From Palaemon carinicauda (lineage: Eukaryota; Arthropoda; Malacostraca; Decapoda; Palaemonidae): a stretch of DNA of 64,000 nucleotides. Below are positions 33,197 through 45,188 of the stretch, piece after piece. The stretch's first letter is position 1. The number at the start of each line of letters is the position of its first letter. Below the pieces are notes generated by a model, which was not told the origin of the DNA, searched no databases, and saw only the letters and a list, made by a program, of their open reading frames with translations. The stretch spans positions 54,869,975 through 54,933,974 of the forward strand of contig NC_090746.1 in the NCBI RefSeq assembly GCF_036898095.1. Direction: 5' to 3'. The position numbers and the translations under genes were made by a program.

Positions 33197-34990
33197 TTGG
33201 CCCTACATAGGTAAGGGCCCAAAAAGAGGATCATCCGGAAACCCCCCAAGGGTGGAGGTGGACATGGGCACGGAAACAAGTCCTCAGGAACCTCTTCACA
33301 ATGAGAGGTTCCAGGTAGTATGGCAGATTTTTCCACTTTCAGGATCATTGGACCTTCGATCCCTGGTCCACAGCCAAATTACGAATGGACTTGGTTGGAA
33401 ATGGAACAAAATTCCACCCCACTTTTCCAAAATTCTTCCAACACCCCTTATAGGAAGAATATACCTCACTTGATAAGAAGGTAATGAGAAAAGCGAAGTC
33501 CATCAAAATTCCAGGGAAGGCTGTTTTGTGTTCCCAAGAAAGACTTGGACAAACCCAGTCATTCTAGACTTGTCTTCACTCAACTAGTTAATTGAGAACA
33601 ACAAGTTCTGGATGCTTACATTGCAACACATAAGGACCCTTCTACCAAAAAAAGGGGCGTACACAGTCTCAATAGACCTGGTAGATGCTTAGTGGCACCT
33701 ACCAGTCAGTCGCCCCCTCTTCTCCTACCTAGGATTCAGGCTACAGAAGACAAAACCTGTCTTCACAGCCATGCCCTTTGGACTAAATATAGCCCCAAAG
33801 GTATTCACAAAACTTACGGACACGATCGTCCAGCACCTGCGCTCCGAAGGAGTACAGGTAGTAGCATACCTGGACGATTAGTGGGTGCGGGTACCATCCA
33901 AGACTACTTGTCCGCAAGCGGCTGGAAAGGTGATCCAGTTCCTGGAACACCTGGGCGTCAAGACCAGTCACTAGAAGTCTCGCTTTTCTCCAGCTCACAA
34001 GTTTCAATGGTTGTGAATCCATGGGAACTTGCAGTCACAACACCTCTCCATTCTATTAAAGAAGGGGAGAAAAATAGCGGTATCTGTCAAGAGACTAATC
34101 CAACACAAGAGGATTTCAAAATGTCAACAGGAAAGAGCACTGGGCTTTCTCCAGTTCGCAATAGGGACAGACCTGGTGCTAAGAAGCACAGCCAAAGGAT
34201 GCACCAGGAGTCTGGAGAAGATATGCATCAAAAGCTCTAAGAGATCGACAAGGTTGACATCGACCCGATCGCGCACGCTATTGAGACCGTGGTCAATGAA
34301 TAAGAGTCTAGCACAGACAATTTTCTTGCAACCACCACAAACATCAGTGGCGATACACACGGAAGCCTCCCTGAAAGAACGGGGAGGCCATCCATATGAA
34401 AGGAAAGGGCAAGAAATTGATCACTCCAGTTCAAAACTTTCACATTAATATCTTGGAGGCTATGGCAGTCCTCCTGACATTAAGGAGACTATCCACTCGC
34501 AGAACAGTCCACATCAGATTGGCTCTCAACAACGAGGTGATAATAATATGTCTAATCAACAAGGCTTGAGTTCACCTCGCTTCAACCATGTGATGTTAGC
34601 CATCCTCCACCTGGCAAGGAGGAGTAGATGGCATTATCAAGCAGTTCACCTTCAATGGTTCTGCGATGTGACGGCGGATGCTCTATCCAGGGGAAAGCCG
34701 ATAGAGACAGAATGGTCCCTAGACGCAGACTCATTCTCCCTTATTCTTGATAAAAGTCCCAGAACTGAAGAGTGACCTCTTCGCAACGAGCGACAACAAG
34801 AACTAGTAGCCCCTTACGAGAACCTTAAGCAGAAGCGATAGACGTCATGTCTTTCGACTGGAACGGATGGAATCAAATGTATCTGCTTCCACCAACCAAT
34901 CTCCTGCTAAAAGTCCTCGACAAGCTAGTATCCCGCAAAGGAACAGCTCCTGTAGTGGCCCCCTAAAGGGCCCAAAAACAATGGTTTCCT
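33197..34990 (+). pseudogene. RT, RNase H and MT-like region of DIRS-like element E
   Basis: Reading through stops and frameshifts, the order is LDLSSLN, then LLPKKGAYTVSIDLVDA, PVFTAMPFGLNIAPKVFTKL and VVAYLDD (near 33868), which are the RT fingers and catalytic palm. RNase H follows at 34350-34700 with SVAIHT-AS, then HINILEAMAVLLTLRR, and CDVTADALSRGKPIETEWSL. The MT-like tail reads EAIDVMSFDWNGWNQMYLLP. In the other families of this window the same places read VSLDLKDAYFHVP, YLDDWL, NVMADRLSRKGQ and DLYAFPPF. The sequence is distant enough to be a separate family. At least eight inactivating changes are present. Confidence 0.8.
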
Positions 34991-35039
34991 CTAATTCTAG
35001 AATTGAAACTGTAGCTGCTTCCTCTGCCGTACCCAGCTT

Positions 35040-36170
35040 TATCAAATCTGGTGCAGAAGTCGGCTATTACATTTCATCCCCGAGAACCAACAACCTGCAT
35101 TTCAGGATTTTTTCGCCCTGACAGCGAACAAAAGTTTGGGATCTCGAAGAATATGACCAACTTCATTATAGAGTACAAGTCAAGTCCAACCAGAAGACAC
35201 TGTGAATTGTCTTGGAAGAAAGGGGCACCCCTCGTGAAAACAAGGTGACCTTCAGAAATTTCAAAGGTTTCTGTCTCCCTTTCTTCTTTTACCTACTTGA
35301 ATGATGCCTGACTTCCACTACGATAACCATTTGTAAGTCGGCCTTGATTAGACCTCTTCTATACGCCTTGAGACGAACCTCATAAGCAAAACTTTTTTTT
35401 TTTCTTTTTTAAGGTACCAAAGCATACACTAGACCCAAGCCGACAACCCTCCAAAGCCCATTACATGGTCGTTGGTCAAAGTCTTACACTATGCTTCGAA
35501 CCTAAACAATGAGGATTGTACTTGAAAGGAACTAATACAGAAAGTCAATTTTCTGTTCGCAATAGCCTCAGGGACTAGAGTTAATGAAATACTGTATAGG
35601 CCATATTCAGTTCACAGAAGAGGGAGAACTGAATCCTTTTCTAATCCTACTTTTCTCGCCAAACCGGGCTGCCCACCAAAGGTGGGGTCCTTGGAGAATC
35701 TGCCCACTGAAGGAGGATGTCTCCCTATACCCATTAGGGGGTCTTAAGGTCTATCTTCGTAGAACTTCAGACCTCAAGGAAGGACAGCTCTTCCGAGGCG
35801 ATACCTTGCGATAAAAAAATCTATCCCTAAAAATAACTGAGAGCAGTGCTCACCTACTTATTCGCAGAGCGGATCCTGATAGCTCACCCGCAGTTCGTGA
35901 TCTTAAGAAAATTGCTTCTTCACGGAACTTCTTCCAACACTATTTGAAGTAAGTACATAACATAAGACATGTTGTGGTGGGGGCGGGTAGTTCTAAAGAA
36001 CCCGACGTCTAAGCCTGCGACGAACAGTGAACTGCTTTGGGACTTTCCAGTGCATCGGGTGCATGGGTACATTTACCCTCAAGTACAAATCATAACTACG
36101 ATTAACACACTGTTCCACATAGGTGCATTTGTGACCGATAACACCAGTGCTGAGTGAACGTTTGCGTTAC
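35040..36170 (+). pseudogene. Tyrosine recombinase remnant of element E
   Basis: Plus-strand frames contain AIASGTRVNEI near 35565 (the first catalytic arginine box), FLAKPGCPPK followed by GSLENLPTEGG at about 35660-35720, and YLRRTSDLKEGQLF near 35752. The segment RDLKKIASSRNFFQHYLK, the second arginine box and the terminal tyrosine, lies at about 35896-35950. The frame is broken repeatedly. Compared with the recombinases of B and D the spacing is the same but the sequence differs strongly, in keeping with a separate family. Confidence 0.72.
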
Positions 36171-36731
36171 GGTGTTCATGCATATCCAAAATCTTTACAG
36201 ATCAGTCAGATTTGGTTTCACATCTCAATTGAGTGGCATCATTTCGATGAAATTACATATTTTCCCAAAAGGAGAAAATATGGACACTGATGTGTTTTCA
36301 ATGCCGGATCAGATTCATACCTGATTGTAACTAAAATTAATGATTTAGCTACAAGGTAAAATACTGAACGTATTTGCTTCTTATTGCTGCTATCTCAGTA
36401 ACAGACGAATAAAACATACTAGAGTTTTAATTAAGCCCTAGAAGGGCCCATCTTGAAATCAGAGTACAGATTTCCGAGGGATAAAGGGTAATCTCTAAGA
36501 TTTACCGACCGTCCCTATGGAGACACAAACTTTGAATCCTTATAGTCGAAGTCGACACTTTCCCTACAGGGGGCAGGAAGCCCTAAGCTAGTTCCAAGCT
36601 TAGTGGATATGACAAATAAGGGTAATGTCATATATAAAGGTCTAGGAGACCATATAAGGAACTCATTCAAAGTAAAGGCACTTATACGAACCCACTGATA
36701 TAGTACTTTCAAGTAATTCTCTGGTAAACTT

Positions 36732-36823
36732 CCATCAGGACGACATGACTGAGCCCAAAAAAACCGATTTTGAGCAAAGCGAAAAATCTATTTTTGGGTG
36801 AGATGGCCATGTCGTCCTGATGG
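36732..36823. repeat. Internal complementary region (hairpin) of element E
   Basis: The arm ccatcaggacgacatg and its inverse catgtcgtcctgatgg flank a core containing cccaaaaaaaccgattttga and aaaaatctatttttgggt. It is the E-family counterpart of the hairpins in A, B and D and lies about 180 bp before the right inverted repeat. Confidence 0.82.
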
Positions 36824-36904
36824 ACCCTCCCTCCTTTCTATAAAGGCATATACATATATGTAACAAAGTCCCCACCCGAAACTACTCTATGTGCGGCTAT
36901 CCAT

Positions 36905-37090
36905 GCTTAATTGCAACAAGGAATAGTTCGCCGGGGTGGTACGGGGAGGGGATCCACCAGGTAATCTTGATAGCGGCTCACCTTCAATTTCGCCACTCTT
37001 CCCCCTCAAAGCGAAAACTTATTTGGGGTGAAGATTGCCATGTGTCGTATCAAGAAATACGTCCCCTGATATTATGCGATATCGTTAAAA
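36905..37090 (-). repeat. Right inverted terminal repeat of element E, inner part
   Basis: Reverse complement of 21051-21235, including gtatcaagaaatacgtcccc and ctcttccccctcaaagcgaa. It is interrupted after ttaaaa at 37090 by element G. Confidence 0.88.
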
Positions 37091-39102
37091 CGGAGCGAAA
37101 AATCTATTTTTGGGTGAGATGGCCATGTCGTCCTGATGGAAGGTTCCTATTGGTAGCTTATTAAGGGATATTTAGCTACAGTGATATTCTCAGAGAATTG
37201 ACCTATAGTTCTCCAGAATTCTAACTCCTGGCGCGAATATCCTTAAAATTTCTCTTTAAGGATATCGCATAATATCAGGGGACATATATCTTGATACGGC
37301 ACATGGCAATCTTCACCCCGAATAGCGTTTTCGTTTCGAGGGGGAAGAGTGGCGAAACTGAAGGGGGGGCTGTTATCAAGGTTACCCTTCCTCCCGTACT
37401 ATTACAAGGATCCAAGATGGCACTCATTCCTTGTAGCATTGAGCATAGTGCTACAGATATAGTAGTTAAGGGAGGGATATTGCCTAAGCCTTTTCTATGG
37501 AAAAGGAGGGCGGGTCCATCAGGACGACATGGCTTGAGCCCAAAAATAGATTTTTCGTTTCGCTTCAAAATCCGTTTTTTTGGGCTCAAGCCATTGTCGT
37601 CCTGATGGCAGTTTACCAGAGAATTACTAGAAAGTACTGTATCTGTGGATTTGTATAAGTGCCTTGACCTTGGGACAATTTTTATACGGTCATACAGACC
37701 ATTGAGAAATATGACGATACCGTTATACGTCATTACCACTAATCATGGAACAATGTTAGGGCTTCCTGCCCCCTTCAGGGAAGTGTCGTGCTAGACAGTA
37801 AAAAAGAGTCTCAAGGTTTGTATATTGTAGGAACAAATATAAGTATCAATCAAAACTATTTGTTTCATTTATTCCACTAATATGAGGTTTACTTAGGAAA
37901 TTAAGTAAAGAACTCTGGCTATCTTTATTGTGCTATTTGCAGGACGAAATAAGATGCAATTACACTTTTAGTCATTTATTTAGGCTAAATGAGTAAATTG
38001 GATAACAAGTGTGAATGTAGAATAGAATTATACATACAACAATTACAGATAAAGTTTTTCTACCTGAAAGGGAAGAAAAGGTTAATGCCACTATAAAAAT
38101 TGAAAAATTTGGAAAATCATCAATATAATTTCAGTAAATGTTGGATACTATCAACACTGTGTACAATGTACACACGGCACAAGTGTTATCTGTATAATTC
38201 TTCACCTGAAAATTAGAACAGTCCTAGTGTCACCATGGTGACACTCATATAAAAGATATTGCACTGGAGGTGTCAACACCTTTTCACCCAAATTGATAGT
38301 TCCCATCAATTCACTGTTCATCGCAGCACTAGACGACAGGTTTTACTAAAGCGCCTAGGCTAGGTAGCCTAGCGCGGGCGAGATCTCTGTTACTTAAATC
38401 GCCGAAACTCTAACGTATACGTTTGACATAAGGAAGAGGAAATTTGTATGCATAATCATATCTTCACTAGTATAATTGTGCCTAAATAGCTTTCATAATT
38501 TATTAATGCTATTAAAACCGGGAATGTCGTTCTGCTGACTAAATAACACATGCATGCATAATGAACGACATCGCCCACATGGCGCCTCCGGTGACTGGCC
38601 AAGCTCCATAAACACATTAAATTAAACTAATTTCACTGTGAATCAGGAGCTAGAAATTATACACTGTAAAGATTAAATACTCAACTTTCCAGAGGTAGAA
38701 GAAGCTGGAGAATGCATAATAAATCCTCTCAATGACGTTAGATAACGGGGAAAACCACCGTGCGAAATTGCTACCAAAGAAGGAATGAGCGCCATCTTGG
38801 ATCCTTGTAATAGTACAGGAGGAAGGGTAACCTTGATAATGGCTCCCCTTCAGTTTCGCCACTCTTCCCCCTCGAAACGAAAACGCTATTCGGGGTGAAG
38901 ATTGCCATGTGTCGTATCAAGATATACGTCCCCTGATATTATGCGATATCCTTAAGAGAAATTTTAAGGATATTCGCGCCAGGAGTTAGAATTCTGGAGA
39001 CCCAAAGGTCAATTCTCTGGGAATATCACTGTAGCCAAATATCCCTTAGAAAGCTACCAATAGGAACCTTCCATCAGGACAACCTAGCTTGAGCCCAAAA
39101 AA
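37091..39102 (-). mobile_element. Element G, coding-free derivative related to E
   Basis: A 2.0 kb element in opposite orientation to E, bounded by cggagcgaaaaatctatttt at its right terminus (37091) and gagcccaaaaaa at its left terminus (39102). It has E-type inverted repeats (37142-37470 and about 38800-39080), an internal complementary region at 37516-37608, and parts of the family's 3' and 5' non-coding regions that meet near 38335. All coding sequence is missing. It lies in the right inverted repeat of E, whose sequence is continuous across the insertion. Confidence 0.8.
37516..37608. repeat. Internal complementary region (hairpin) of element G
   Basis: The arms ccatcaggacgacatggctt and its inverse flank a core with aaaaatagatttttcgtttc and caaaatccgttttttt. 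It is nearly the same as in E, with the terminal halves in G-specific form. Confidence 0.82.
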
Positions 39103-39273
39103 GTTATATTAAGGATACTCACGCCAGTAGTTAGAAATCTGGAAACCTGTGGTTAATTCTCTGGGAGTATCACTGTAGCCAAATATCCCTTAGAAAGCTG
39201 CCTAAAGGAACCTTCCATCAGGACGACATGGCCATCTCACCCAAAAATATATTTTTCGCTTTGCTCAAAATCC

Positions 39274-39277
<4 letters not shown>
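39103..39277 (-). repeat. Right inverted terminal repeat of element E, outer part
   Basis: Reverse complement of 20920-21050, containing gttatattaaggatactc and tggttaattctctgggagta. It ends at caaaatccgttt, directly followed by (TA)n. Confidence 0.85.
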
Positions 39278-39341
<64 letters not shown>

Positions 39342-39354
39342 ATATGTATGCATG

Positions 39355-39408
<54 letters not shown>

Positions 39409-39439
39409 ATGTATGTATGTATGTATATGTATGCATGTA

Positions 39440-39509
<70 letters not shown>

Positions 39510-39603
39510 GTATATATATGTATATATGTATATATATGTATATATATGTGTATATATATTGTATGTATATATATGTATATATATATGTATGTATATATAT
39601 GTA

Positions 39604-39648
<45 letters not shown>
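39276..39648. repeat. (TA)n microsatellite with TG/TATG variants
   Basis: About 370 bp of TA repeats with tatgtatg and tgtgtg interruptions. It follows the right end of E and ends exactly at the 5' LTR of the Gmr1-like element. Together with 20845-20919 it is probably one tract split by E. Confidence 0.95.
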
Positions 39649-40211
39649 TGTGATATCCCCATATGTTGTACATATGCTAACATATCTGATTTGTCTAAAG
39701 TATATTTTTCCATTTTCTTTGTAAATACATCACCTTATTTCAGCGCCATCTTCATTCCATTCTTCTCATTATCTTTTGTTTACACTCACCTTCCTGCTGT
39801 AAATCATCCCTGTTTTCTTACCTTACATGTTATAAGGTAACCCCAAATTTATTGTTTAGTTAGAATACATTGTTCTCACCACGAGATTCATCTACCTTAC
39901 TCACCCATTCACTTTGCATTGCTTATTATTGTTGTTTTGAAGTGCTTTTTCATTGTTTTGTTTAACGTAAGATTAAAGTTTTGTTTATAACATAGTTTAT
40001 TGTTCCTGTCCTCCAATTATCCTGCTATTGGTGCTTCTGTTGTCTGCAACCAGCTTTAAGAAGATACATTTGATCATAATCAACAATCTTATACACTCGT
40101 AATAAGAAACAAGTGAATTTGGAAGTCTACCCATATGACTTCTATTTTGTTGTGTGAAGAGAACTACCGCCCATTATAAAGGGGTAATTGTTTGCACAGT
40201 GGTTCGTCACA
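39649..40211 (+). repeat. 5' LTR of the Gmr1-like element
   Basis: 563 bp from TGTGATATCCCC to GTTCGTCACA, with terminal TG and CA. The first 506 bp match 52874-53377, differing only around 39785-39800 (a few substitutions and a 2-bp indel). A possible polyadenylation signal gattaaagt lies near 39970 and a TATAAA-like motif near 40176. The precise right border could lie a few bases later. Confidence 0.9.
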
Positions 40212-40218
40212 TAATAGT

Positions 40219-40236
40219 TGGGGGCCTGTCCGGGAT
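40219..40236 (+). promoter_or_regulatory. Primer-binding site, tRNA-Pro-like
   Basis: TGGGGGCCTGTCCGGGAT lies seven bases after the presumed LTR end. It begins with TGG, complementary to the CCA tail of a tRNA, and closely resembles proline-tRNA primer sites of other retroelements. The exact tRNA needs comparison with the host tRNA set. Confidence 0.75.
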
Positions 40237-41594
40237 CTGATGTGCGATCTGATGTGTGATATGATTCATCAAATTTATATCAAGTGATTGAATCGTGAAA
40301 GAACAGTTCCAGTGATTATGAACAGTATCGAGTGTTGTGTTGTGGCGTACCAAGGATAAAGGACGACAGTAATAATTCCAAGGTAAGGTAGATGTCTCGT
40401 CTCCCTCTCATTAGACATTTATGTATAATATATGTCTGGGTAGTCATTTGGTTGTAAGAGGAACAAGTCACGCTTAATATAGTTAAGACTTAGGTATGCT
40501 GATTGTCCAGCTTCTAAACCACCCTTATTAATTGAAGATACCCCCAGTAGGTAGCTTTTAAAGTTTCGCCTACTCAAATCTCGTATCCCAGAGATTTCTC
40601 ATAAAAAAAAATCTGAAGCCCTAAGATTTTGCCATTTCTTAAAATCGCCATTCAAAAGTGATATTTGGGAAATCAAGTCAAATTTCATTATATGTGATTT
40701 ACTAAATTAAGTTTCATTATAAGTGAAATTTCCTCAATCTCTATTTCATTATGAAGTGATTTATTTTGTTATATGAATTTCGTAAGTGAAATTAGCCAAT
40801 TTCCAATTTCGGAGATTTTCGTAATTCCAATCGTTATTTCTAGTCAGGAAATTAACTTGTATATTGTTTGGTGTTAAAAGTACTATTTTGGTGTACAAAT
40901 AACATTTACGTGTCGGTAAATGAATATTTAGATACTTGTGTTAAATTACTCCTGTTATATCTATAAAGCGCATACTACGTATTTTGTCCAGTTTGTGCAT
41001 TATTCTGATAATCAATTACTTTAAACTAGGTGTTGACTATTAACTAGATTCTTTATCATAACGAGAATAATATAGTATTTATATAAATTAAAATGTAACA
41101 TTGAAAAGTTATCGTATTAAGCTGGTATAAATTAAAAGGAAATGTAAACTAGAACGTGCTAATTAGGTATGTTTAAAGTAAAAAAAAAACCTTTGCGTTT
41201 TAAAGCCTTGTTTACCGATTCGGTAAAATTGTTGTAAAAGTTTGTGATGTTAAGCGTGTCGTTGAGTAATTATGAAGTAGTTAGCCGCGTGCTCAAGATC
41301 TCGAGTATAAAGAAATAATTGTTCAGTCGTTAACTGTGAATAAAAGTTTTAGTATTATTATCGTAAGTTTCGCGAGACTTAATTTTGTATTTAAGCTATT
41401 TTTGTGTAAGGTGATCTAATCATATAATTTTGTAATTTTGTGATCTCTCGATCTTGTAATTTTGTGATCGCTATTTTGTATTTCTGTGATCGAAAGATTG
41501 TTATTTTGCGATCGTATGATCTTATACTTATTCTTATAAAGTTTGGATATTTATTTTAGTTTGTACTTATCTTGCGCCACAGGCGACATTCAAA
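40237..41594. other. Untranslated leader of the Gmr1-like element
   Basis: About 1.36 kb without a gene. It contains short repeats such as atttcattat-agtga near 40680-40760 and ttttgtgatc variants at about 41420-41525. It presumably holds the packaging and dimerisation signals of the element. No further structure was recognised. Confidence 0.6.
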
Positions 41595-44500
41595 ATGCCT
41601 TTCAACTTGCAACAATTTATTGTATCACCACGGGATCATGTGGAATCTCTCACAGTTGCCACAAAAACTGACCTAAAGAATCTAGCTCGCCATTATGATG
41701 TACAGGTTCCCGCAACTGCCGTAAAATGTGTAATTCTCAGTCATATTTTGAACTTCCTTGTAGATGAAGATATTGTTCCAGAAGAAGAATTGGCTGACGT
41801 TCGAGCTCTAACAGTTACCAATCCAAATGGTGACTTGGATAAACTAAGTCTACAGCTGGAGTTGGAAAAGATGAAGATGCAAGCCGCAACTGCCGCCGCT
41901 GAGGTAGAAGAAAGGAAAGCCGCTGCTGCTGAACGAGCCGCAACTGCCGCCGCTGAGGTAGAAGAGAGGAAAGCCGCTGCTGCTGAAAGAGCTGCAACTG
42001 CCGCAACTCTGGTAGAACGAGAAAGAGCCGCTGCTGCTGAACGAGCCGCAACTGCCGCCGCTGAGTTAGAAGAGAGGAAAGCCGCTGCTGCTGAGCGCAA
42101 GGCTGCTGCCGCTGCTTCCCTAGAACGTATCAAGGTGGAAACTGCTTTGGAGCAACAAGAAAAAGCAAGTGAACAGAAAAACAACGCTCTCCGTGTTAGG
42201 CTGCAGATTGAGAGAGAAGCGGCCACAGTAACAGAACGGGATCTGGCATTTATAAGACTGAAAGAAAAGGAAGAAGGTAAGCTAATTCCCGAACCCTTTG
42301 ATGTGGGCAAGGTGCAGAAATTGCTGCCCACATTTGAAGAACGGGAACCTGATAACTACTTTTCTGTGTTCGAAGACACAGCCAAGAATCTCAATTGGCC
42401 TCAGGACAAATGGTATTTGATCATCCGGAACTCATTTAAAGGTAAAGCATTATCTGTATGTGCCACTATGTTAGAGGAACATGATTATTTCATAATTAAA
42501 AAGGCAATCCTTGATGCTTATTCTATTACTGCGGAAGGTTATAGGCAAATATTTCGTAATAGTCCGAAGCAAGTTCAGCAGACCTTTTTAGAATTTATGA
42601 ATGGAAAGATTAAACAGTTTCAGAAGTGGGTAGACAAAGTAGATGTCAAAACTTTCGAGCAGTTGAAAGATTTAATAGTAATGGAGGAGTTCTTAAGGAA
42701 AATACCAGGTAGCATTAATGTGTATCTAAGAGAGCAGAATGAATCTGACCCTAAGAAAGCCGCTTTAAAGGCAGATGACTATGCTCTTATTCATAAAGTA
42801 GGTAAAACCCCATATAGAGGAACTAGACCTAAGGAAACTTGTACATACTGCAAACAAGAAGGACATCATATTTCAGAATGTCCTGATCCACATTGTGCAG
42901 CTTCATACTTAAAGAGAAAACCTAATCCCCCTCAATTCTCTCCTAAGCAAATGAATCTGCCCAAACAGGAACCAAAACCTAAGGTGGAGAAGAAAAAGAC
43001 CTTCCATTGTGCATCCCACGAGTCCCAAGCGTTTGCACCCTTCACTTGCTCAGGCAAAATAAATGGTAAACCTGTAACCATACTCAGAGACACTGGATCC
43101 TCTCAAACGATCGTCTCTCCTAAAGTAATACGACCTAAAGGTGAAACTCACAGGTATGTTGCAGTTAATGACTTAACCAGTAAGTCTATGTTGCCTCTCA
43201 TTAATGTAAACCTTCATTGTCCTTATTTCTCTGGAACTACTGAAGTAGCTGTAAATCCAGAACTGTTACCATGCAAGAATGTAGATGTAATCTTGGGTAA
43301 TGACATAGCTAACTCTGTTGTCTTAACAAACTTAATAGCAGTAACTCCAGGTGATGTTGTACAGGAGGAATGCTTAGCAGTGACACGAAGCAGTAAAAAG
43401 GACACCCCTACTGAATCATCATCAAACCCGTTGCCAGTCTCTGAACCTATGGATTTCAACGAGTTGATGAGTACATATAAGATCCAACCTGATTCCTTTA
43501 GCTATCAACAAAGGAAAGATGTCACTCTACAGCAGTGTTTCAACCAAGTGAAACCAAAGGATACCAACAAGTGTTCTTATTTTTATATTAATAATGATGT
43601 ACTAATGAGAAAATTCAGGTCCAGCAAGAACAGTCATCTAGAAACCTGGAAGGATCTATTCCAGGTAGTTGTTCCTAAGGATATAAGACCTCTGATCCTA
43701 GAATTGTCTCACTCTGCTGACTCTCATCTTGGTATCACTAAAACATATGAACGCATCAGTCAAGACTTTTATTGGCCAAACATGAAGAATGACATTAAAG
43801 AGTACGTAAAAACATGTACAACATGTCAAAAAGTAAGTAGTCCTAATGTAAAAGTACCAGTTGCACCCTTAAAACCTATACTTGTGCCTAAAGAACCTTT
43901 CAGTAAGATCATAGTAGATTGTGTAGGCCCTTTGCCTAAGACAAAAAGGGGACATGAATACTTGCTTACGGCCTTATGCCCAACTACCCGTTATCCATTT
44001 GCAGTACCTTTAAGAAACATTTCAGCCAAGAACATCCTAAAGTCACTAGTGTCCATATTTACTGTTGTAGGATTTCCAACTGAACTACAATGTGATCAAG
44101 GAACCAATTTCATGAGTCATGCTTTTAAAACAGCTATGAAAGATTACCATATAACCCAAGTCTCATCCTCAGCTTACCATCCACAGACCAATGGAGCATT
44201 AGAACGCACTCACCAGACCATTAAAAATCTTCTCCGGAAATACATCCATAGTTCAGGTAACGAGTGGGATTGCGATTTGGAACTGATCATGTACATCATA
44301 CGAGGAGTTCGAAATCAGTCTACTGGTATGTCACCTTTTGAACTACTCTTCGGTCGACGGCCACGAACTATCCTCAGTTCAGTCAAAGAACGCATCCTGA
44401 AGTTGGGAGATAATGAGGTACCTATTTCCCAATATATTTCAGAACTCAACAGGAAACTTTCAGATCTTCACTCCATTGCCAAAACTAACTTGATAACAGC

Positions 44501-45188
44501 TCAAGAGAAGATGAAGATTAACTATGATAAAAAGGCTAAAACCAGAAGTTTCAAAGTAGGAGATGCAGTGCTGCTATACCATCCGATTGCAGGCTCTCCT
44601 CTACGAGAGAAATACCAGGGACCATATACCATCACTCACCGTATCTCGCCAACCAACTATATAATCGCCACTCCAGATAAGCGTAAGTCTACTCAATTAG
44701 TCCACATAAACCTCTTAAAGGCCTATTTGTCTCTCTCAACAGCTGAAAATAAAACGGTAATGATTACTAGTGCCATACCATACATAGATTGTCCTATGGA
44801 TCAATTTACAGATGATCCAATAACTGCATCTTGGCAGGATTCTCAAAACTCGAAGATCTTGGAAAACTTATCAGACTATCTACAACCCTTATATGCATCA
44901 AAATGTAAATCTTTAGTAGCTTTATTCCATGAATTTCCTAGTATAACTTCAGATAAACCAGGCAGATGCACCATGCTAGATCATGACATCAAACTACAAC
45001 CAGGTACTGCACCCATTAAACAAGCTTTCTATCGAACATCACAGAAGAAATTGGGTATCATGAAAGAAGAAGTGAACTACTTGATAAGAGAAGGATTGGC
45101 AGAACCCAGTGCGTCACCATGGGCTTCCCCATGTCTCCTGGTAGGAAAGAAAAATGGTAAATTTCGTCTTTGTACCGATTACAGGAAA
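41595..45188 (+). CDS. Gag-protease-integrase-RT polyprotein, 5' part, truncated by element D
   Basis: The ATG at 41595 opens a frame of 1200 codons, of which the last few come from element D (stop at 45195-45197). Residues 1-80 are followed by an alanine-rich coiled coil of about four 18-residue repeats (around 95-170). A capsid region at about 220-395 includes EEFLRKIPGSINVYLREQNE, reminiscent of the SCAN domain, which is thought to derive from Gmr1-type capsids. A CCHC knuckle CTYCKQEGHHISEC lies at 416-429 and a protease with DTGS at 499-502. The integrase has an HHCC domain at about 706-750 and DDE residues Asp775, Asp834 and Glu870 (DX35E). RT starts near residue 1140 (ASPWASPCLLVGKKNGKFRL) and breaks off after CTDYRK. 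Confidence 0.93.

Larger units (their letters stand above)
20920..39277 (+). mobile_element. DIRS-like element E (decayed, contains three later insertions)
   Basis: The element starts ttgggctcagccatgtcttc at 20920 and ends with the inverse pattern up to caaaatccgttt at 39277. It is flanked on both sides by (TA)n, so it appears to have inserted into one TA tract. Removing the nested piggyBac-like shell, the Academ-like transposon and element G leaves about 8.4 kb. The order is left inverted repeat, leader, Gag-like region, RT/RNase H/MT-like region, tyrosine recombinase, internal complementary region and right inverted repeat. All coding parts are heavily mutated. The recombinase and RT are clearly different from those of B, C and D, so E is a distinct DIRS-like family. 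Confidence 0.85.

Noticed and set aside
33692..34240. 182-codon plus-strand open frame as an independent gene
   Set aside because: It overlaps the RT palm of element E in another frame and has no recognisable domain.
39218..39840. Several long overlapping open frames on both strands
   Set aside because: All are translations of the (TA)n/TATG microsatellite.
41741..42331. 196-codon minus-strand open frame
   Set aside because: Antisense of the alanine-rich coiled-coil repeats in the Gmr1-like gag.
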